Under the pieces are notes generated by a model. That model saw only the letters and a list, made by a program, of their open reading frames with translations. It searched no databases and had not been told where the DNA came from. From Luteibacter jiangsuensis (GTDB taxonomy: Bacteria; Pseudomonadota; Gammaproteobacteria; Xanthomonadales; Rhodanobacteraceae), in contig NZ_JAAQQR010000001.1 in NCBI RefSeq assembly GCF_011742555.1, forward strand, positions 248,001 through 312,000: a stretch of 64,000 bases of DNA, given 5' to 3'. Both the position numbers and the translations under genes were made by a program. Every line of letters begins with the position of its first letter. The first letter of the stretch is position 1. This document shows positions 61,275 to 64,000 of the stretch, in pieces.

Positions 61275-61898
61275 CTAGGGCGCCGACCGCTTGCTGATGT
61301 AGCGGCGCCCACCCGCCTTGCCACCCGGCCGCACCCGGAAGGCGAGGCTGATGCGTGGACCGACGGCCGAGCGCGTCTTCGGAATGCCGTGGTCGTAGTG
61401 GAACTGGGTGGCGTAACTCATCGTGAGCAGGCTGCCCGGCTCCATGTCGATGTCGAACGCGCGTTTCGGCGGCTCCCGTTCGCGCAGGGCCATGCGCCGT
61501 GTCGCGCCGAGCGACAAGAGCGCGATGGGCTCGCCTTCCGTCAGCTCCTCGAGATGATCGTTATGCGGTGCCACACTGTCGCGGCCGTCACGATACAGGT
61601 TGAGCCCGACCGAGGTGAACCGAACGCCGGTATGCGCGATCACCTCGCGTGCCGCCTCGCCAAGCACCGGCGGCAAGCCGGGCTCGTCCAGCGCGTAGTG
61701 CTGCACCAGCCGCGGCACGTCCACTTCGCGACCGTACATCGAGCGCCGCTGCGCCTCCCAGGGAGTGTCGGCCAGCAGGGCGGCGAACCATGCCGCCGCC
61801 CTTTCCGGCCCCACCAGGGCCGGCTCGTAGGCGAAGCGCCCGTGCTCGTCGTCGACGATCACGAGCGGCTCCGCACCGAAAAGACCGGCCTGGGACAT
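61275..61898 (-). CDS. alkB: AlkB-like 2-oxoglutarate/Fe(II) dioxygenase
   Basis: 207 residues from the ATG at 61898, 7 bp after the sodC stop. The HxD iron motif HNDH follows SVAP; LSLGATRRMAL and the RISLAFR segment supply the oxoglutarate-binding arginine. It demethylates or hydroxylates nucleic acid bases; the exact substrate is not shown. Adjacent to sodC, so both may be expressed together. Confidence 0.85.
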   Translation of the reverse strand: MSQAGLFGAEPLVIVDDEHGRFAYEPALVGPERAAAWFAALLADTPWEAQRRSMYGREVDVPRLVQHYALDEPGLPPVLGEAAREVIAHTGVRFTSVGLNLYRDGRDSVAPHNDHLEELTEGEPIALLSLGATRRMALREREPPKRAFDIDMEPGSLLTMSYATQFHYDHGIPKTRSAVGPRISLAFRVRPGGKAGGRRYISKRSAP

Positions 61899-61905
61899 CG
61901 CGTCC

Positions 61906-62436
61906 TTACTTGACGACGCCGCAGGCGATCCGCGCGCCGCCACCACCCAGTGCTTCGGGCTTGTCGGAATAGTTGTCGCCGCCGGCGTGGATCATGAGGG
62001 CGTGGCCCTTGAGGGTGGCGATGGACTTCAGGCGCGGCGCCGTCACCGCCGTGGTATCCGTGCCGTCCGCACCGACCGTGATCTTCGGCAGGTCGCCTTC
62101 GTGGCCCGCGGCGGATTCCGGACCTTCATGCTTGCCGGTGTGCGCGGGGTCGTAATGACCGCCCGCAGCCAGCGCGGCGCCCTTCTTGCCGTCCTTCTCG
62201 CCAGGATCGCAGCTGGGTTTCTCGTGCAAGTGGAAACCGTGCTCACCCGGAGGCAGCCCCTTGAGGTTCGGGGTGAACACGAGGCCACCCGCGCTTTCGG
62301 TCACCGTGATCGTGCCCACGGACGCGCCCGAGCCCGTCGCGCTCACCATGTGCATCGGCACGGTCACGCTCTTGTCGGCGGCCTGCGCGCCGGCGCAGAC
62401 GAGCAGCCCGGCCATGGCAACGGCAATACGATTCAT
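61906..62436 (-). CDS. sodC: Cu/Zn superoxide dismutase
   Basis: 176 residues. Signal peptide NRIAVAMAGLLVCAGAQA. Ligands appear in HGFHLHEKPSCDP (two Cu His), GGHYDP and HEGP (bridging and Zn ligands), and IHAGGDNYSD; the conserved Cys pair is in PSCDP and ARIACGVV. Periplasmic superoxide removal. The neighbouring alkB-like gene follows after 7 bp. Confidence 0.95.
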   Translation of the reverse strand: MNRIAVAMAGLLVCAGAQAADKSVTVPMHMVSATGSGASVGTITVTESAGGLVFTPNLKGLPPGEHGFHLHEKPSCDPGEKDGKKGAALAAGGHYDPAHTGKHEGPESAAGHEGDLPKITVGADGTDTTAVTAPRLKSIATLKGHALMIHAGGDNYSDKPEALGGGGARIACGVVK

Positions 62437-62520
62437 CGTGCACTCCTTAGGTATTCGAGGAATCCCGATACTGCACCCAGGGTCGTGAAGCGTCCAGCAC
62501 GAGCCGCCCCGGGCCAGCGG

Positions 62521-63219
62521 TTACGCGAAAATGCGGGCGGTATCCGCGGCCGTCAACAGTCGCCACTCGCCGCTCGGCAAGCCGTCGAGCGTCAGGCCGC
62601 CAAGCGCCACGCGTTCCAGGGTTTCCACGTGGTTGCCCACCGCGGCGAACATCCGGCGAACCTGGTGGTAACGGCCTTCGGTGAGGGTGATACGGACGCG
62701 ACGCGAATCCAGCACGTCCATGGAGGCCGGTTCCAACGGCGTGGTCTCGCCTTCGAGCATCAGCGTTCCCGCCGCGAACGTGGCGGCCTCGTCGCCGCGC
62801 AGATCCGCGGCGAGGGTGGCGTCGTACACCTTGCTGACCGATGCCTTCGGCGAAATGATGCGATGCAAAAGCTGGCCGTCGTCGGTGAACAGGAGAAGGC
62901 CGGACGTGTCGCGGTCGAGCCGGCCCACGGTGGAGAGCACTGGGTTACGCAGCGCGAAGCGTGGCGGCAACAGGTCGTAGACGAGGCGGCCGACGTCCTT
63001 CCGGGAACAGGTGTAGCCCACCGGTTTGTTGAGCATCAGCAGCATGCCCTGCGGCGGATCGAGCGGCTCGCCGTCGAAGCGCACGTCGGCGTGGTCGACC
63101 TTGTCGTCGGCGTAGAGCACCTCGCCGGCGACGTCGGTCACCAGCCCCTCGCGGAACATCGCGGCGACCTGCTTGCGGCTGCCATAACCGAGGTTCGCCA
63201 GGAGGCGTACGAGTTTCAT
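62521..63219 (-). CDS. rsuA: RsuA/RluE-type ribosomal pseudouridine synthase
   Basis: 232 residues. N-terminal S4-like domain (VRLLANLGYGSRKQVAAMFREGLV), LNKPVGYTCSRKD, catalytic Asp102 in GRLDRDTSGLLL, and EGRYHQVRRMFAAVGNHV. It isomerises uridine in rRNA, most likely 16S position 516 as for RsuA. The start overlaps the rsmC-like stop by 4 bp. Confidence 0.88.
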   Translation of the reverse strand: MKLVRLLANLGYGSRKQVAAMFREGLVTDVAGEVLYADDKVDHADVRFDGEPLDPPQGMLLMLNKPVGYTCSRKDVGRLVYDLLPPRFALRNPVLSTVGRLDRDTSGLLLFTDDGQLLHRIISPKASVSKVYDATLAADLRGDEAATFAAGTLMLEGETTPLEPASMDVLDSRRVRITLTEGRYHQVRRMFAAVGNHVETLERVALGGLTLDGLPSGEWRLLTAADTARIFA

Positions 63220-64000
63220 CGGCGGGGTTCCCTGGCTTCGACGACCTTGAAGCCGTCGCGCTCGACGACCGTTCGCACGTTCGCGAAACAGGCGTCGAGG
63301 GTGGATTCGTAAGCAAGGTGACGGTTCGCCACCATCCAGAAACTGCCGTGCCCGGCCAGCCCGGCGGCGGCCGCCGCGATGAAGGCACGGCCCAGCGACG
63401 GGTCGTCGGCGCGTCCCTGATGGAACGGCGGATTGGCCACGACGACGTCGTAGCCGGTATCGATACCGTGGGTGACGTCATGCCAGCGCACGCTCGCGGC
63501 CACCGTGCGGCCGGCGCGCGCCATGGCCGCGTCGAGGTTGGTACGGGCGGGTTCGAGCGCGCGCGCTTCCGCTTCGTAGAGATCCACCGCCGTCACGCCG
63601 CCACAGCGCGCGAGAAGTTCGCAGGCGAGGTAGCCGAATCCCGCGCCGAGATCCGCCACGCGCCCCGCGAGCGTCGCGGGCAATGCATCGGCAAGGAGGG
63701 CCGAAGCGGTATCCACGCGATCCCATGCAAAAAGGCCGCGCCGCGTCGCAAAGCGGCCATCGAGCGTTCGCGTGGGCGCGTCCAGCGCAAGCCATTCGGC
63801 AAGCAAGGCATCGTCGGGCGTGCTCCCTGGCGCGGTCCAGAACACGCGGCACTTGTGTTTCGAGAGGCAGGCCACGCCACCGGCGAGGCGTGCCAGGTCG
63901 GCCTCCGCGGTCCTGGCGCCCTCGGCGTTCGGGACGCTCGCGACCACGATGCCGTCGCTGCCGGCAAGCGACAGGGCCTGCGCAAAGAGCGCACGTGACT
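63216..64000 (-). CDS. rsmC: RsmC/RlmG-like rRNA methyltransferase (N-terminus cut by window edge)
   Basis: The minus frame is open to the right edge; the first in-window residues read SRALFAQALSLAGSDGIVV, clearly coding, so the start lies beyond 64000. The C-terminal half has VADLGAGFGYLACELL (motif I), VTAVDLYE, and the NPPFHQG motif of N6/N2-type base methyltransferases, as in RsmC. It methylates a guanine in rRNA (16S G1207 for RsmC; RlmG is an alternative). Overlaps the pseudouridine synthase gene by 4 bp. Confidence 0.88.
   Translation of the reverse strand, partial: SRALFAQALSLAGSDGIVVASVPNAEGARTAEADLARLAGGVACLSKHKCRVFWTAPGSTPDDALLAEWLALDAPTRTLDGRFATRRGLFAWDRVDTASALLADALPATLAGRVADLGAGFGYLACELLARCGGVTAVDLYEAEARALEPARTNLDAAMARAGRTVAASVRWHDVTHGIDTGYDVVVANPPFHQGRADDPSLGRAFIAAAAAGLAGHGSFWMVANRHLAYESTLDACFANVRTVVERDGFKVVEAREPRR

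Overview
The window is GC-rich, densely coded bacterial DNA, almost certainly from a gammaproteobacterium of the Xanthomonadales, probably the Rhodanobacteraceae (Luteibacter/Dyella-like). The basis is the gene set and its order: a comEC / exbB-exbD-msbA-lpxK neighbourhood, YajQ, an MetN-MetI-MetQ operon, FeoA-FeoB with a small Cys-rich membrane protein, and an exopolysaccharide export locus of the Wza / Wzz / degenerate BY-kinase / barrel type. The genus is an inference, since no rRNA or tRNA lies in the window. Both edges cut genes: a methyltransferase at the left and an RsmC-like methyltransferase at the right.

1-7.1 kb: a truncated SAM methyltransferase (minus), then a plus-strand heavy-metal RND operon (small Cys-rich membrane protein, then czcC-, czcB- and czcA-like genes, the last three joined by 4-bp stop/start overlaps). 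7.1-19.5 kb: a long minus-strand exopolysaccharide locus. In transcription order it encodes a Wza-like lipoprotein, a Wzz-like chain-length protein, a BY-kinase homologue with a broken Walker A motif, an outer-membrane barrel, two alpha/beta hydrolases (one without a nucleophile serine), GalE, a secreted RIFT-barrel / alpha-barrel lyase-like protein, a flippase, a FemAB/GNAT-like protein and a TIGR04325-type methyltransferase. No glycosyltransferase or polymerase is visible. 19.5-25.2 kb: YdcF-like protein and a small lipoprotein, converging on a long palindrome that supplies both stop codons; a proline-rich secreted protein; an aldo/keto reductase; ispG; and a phospholipase-D / cardiolipin-synthase-like protein. 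24.9-27.3 kb: ferrous iron uptake (feoA, feoB, small Cys-rich protein) behind a candidate Fur-type site.

27.4-36.7 kb: enoyl-CoA hydratase, DacB (PBP4), glutathione peroxidase, the methionine ABC transporter metNIQ, and an envelope operon exbB-exbD-msbA-lpxK (lipid A maturation and flipping). 36.7-37.16 kb: a non-coding repeat island with about nine 19-bp tandem units between two identical 34-bp REP units. 37.2-42.9 kb: a secreted GH92 alpha-mannosidase with its own consensus-like promoter and a CG-centred palindrome, then comEC. 43-45.4 kb: a His/Asp/Arg-rich lipoprotein, a Lys/Ala-rich histone-H1-like protein with a good terminator, and a rhomboid protease. 45.5-50.3 kb: PhzF-like isomerase, YaiI-type protein, a second REP doublet, a DDAH-like hydrolase, a small unknown protein, a 3-hydroxyisobutyrate-dehydrogenase-like enzyme and an HI0933-type flavoprotein.

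50.4-61.3 kb is rich in cyclic-di-GMP genes: YajQ; an overlapping pair of a GGDEF/EAL protein and a seven-transmembrane-free, propeller-type sensor diguanylate cyclase; and a third GGDEF protein behind a candidate sigma-28 promoter. Between them are an S9 peptidase, a tiny GNAT protein and a CorA transporter. 61.3-64 kb: alkB-like dioxygenase and Cu/Zn superoxide dismutase (tandem, 7 bp apart), then an RsuA-type pseudouridine synthase overlapping the truncated rsmC-like gene.
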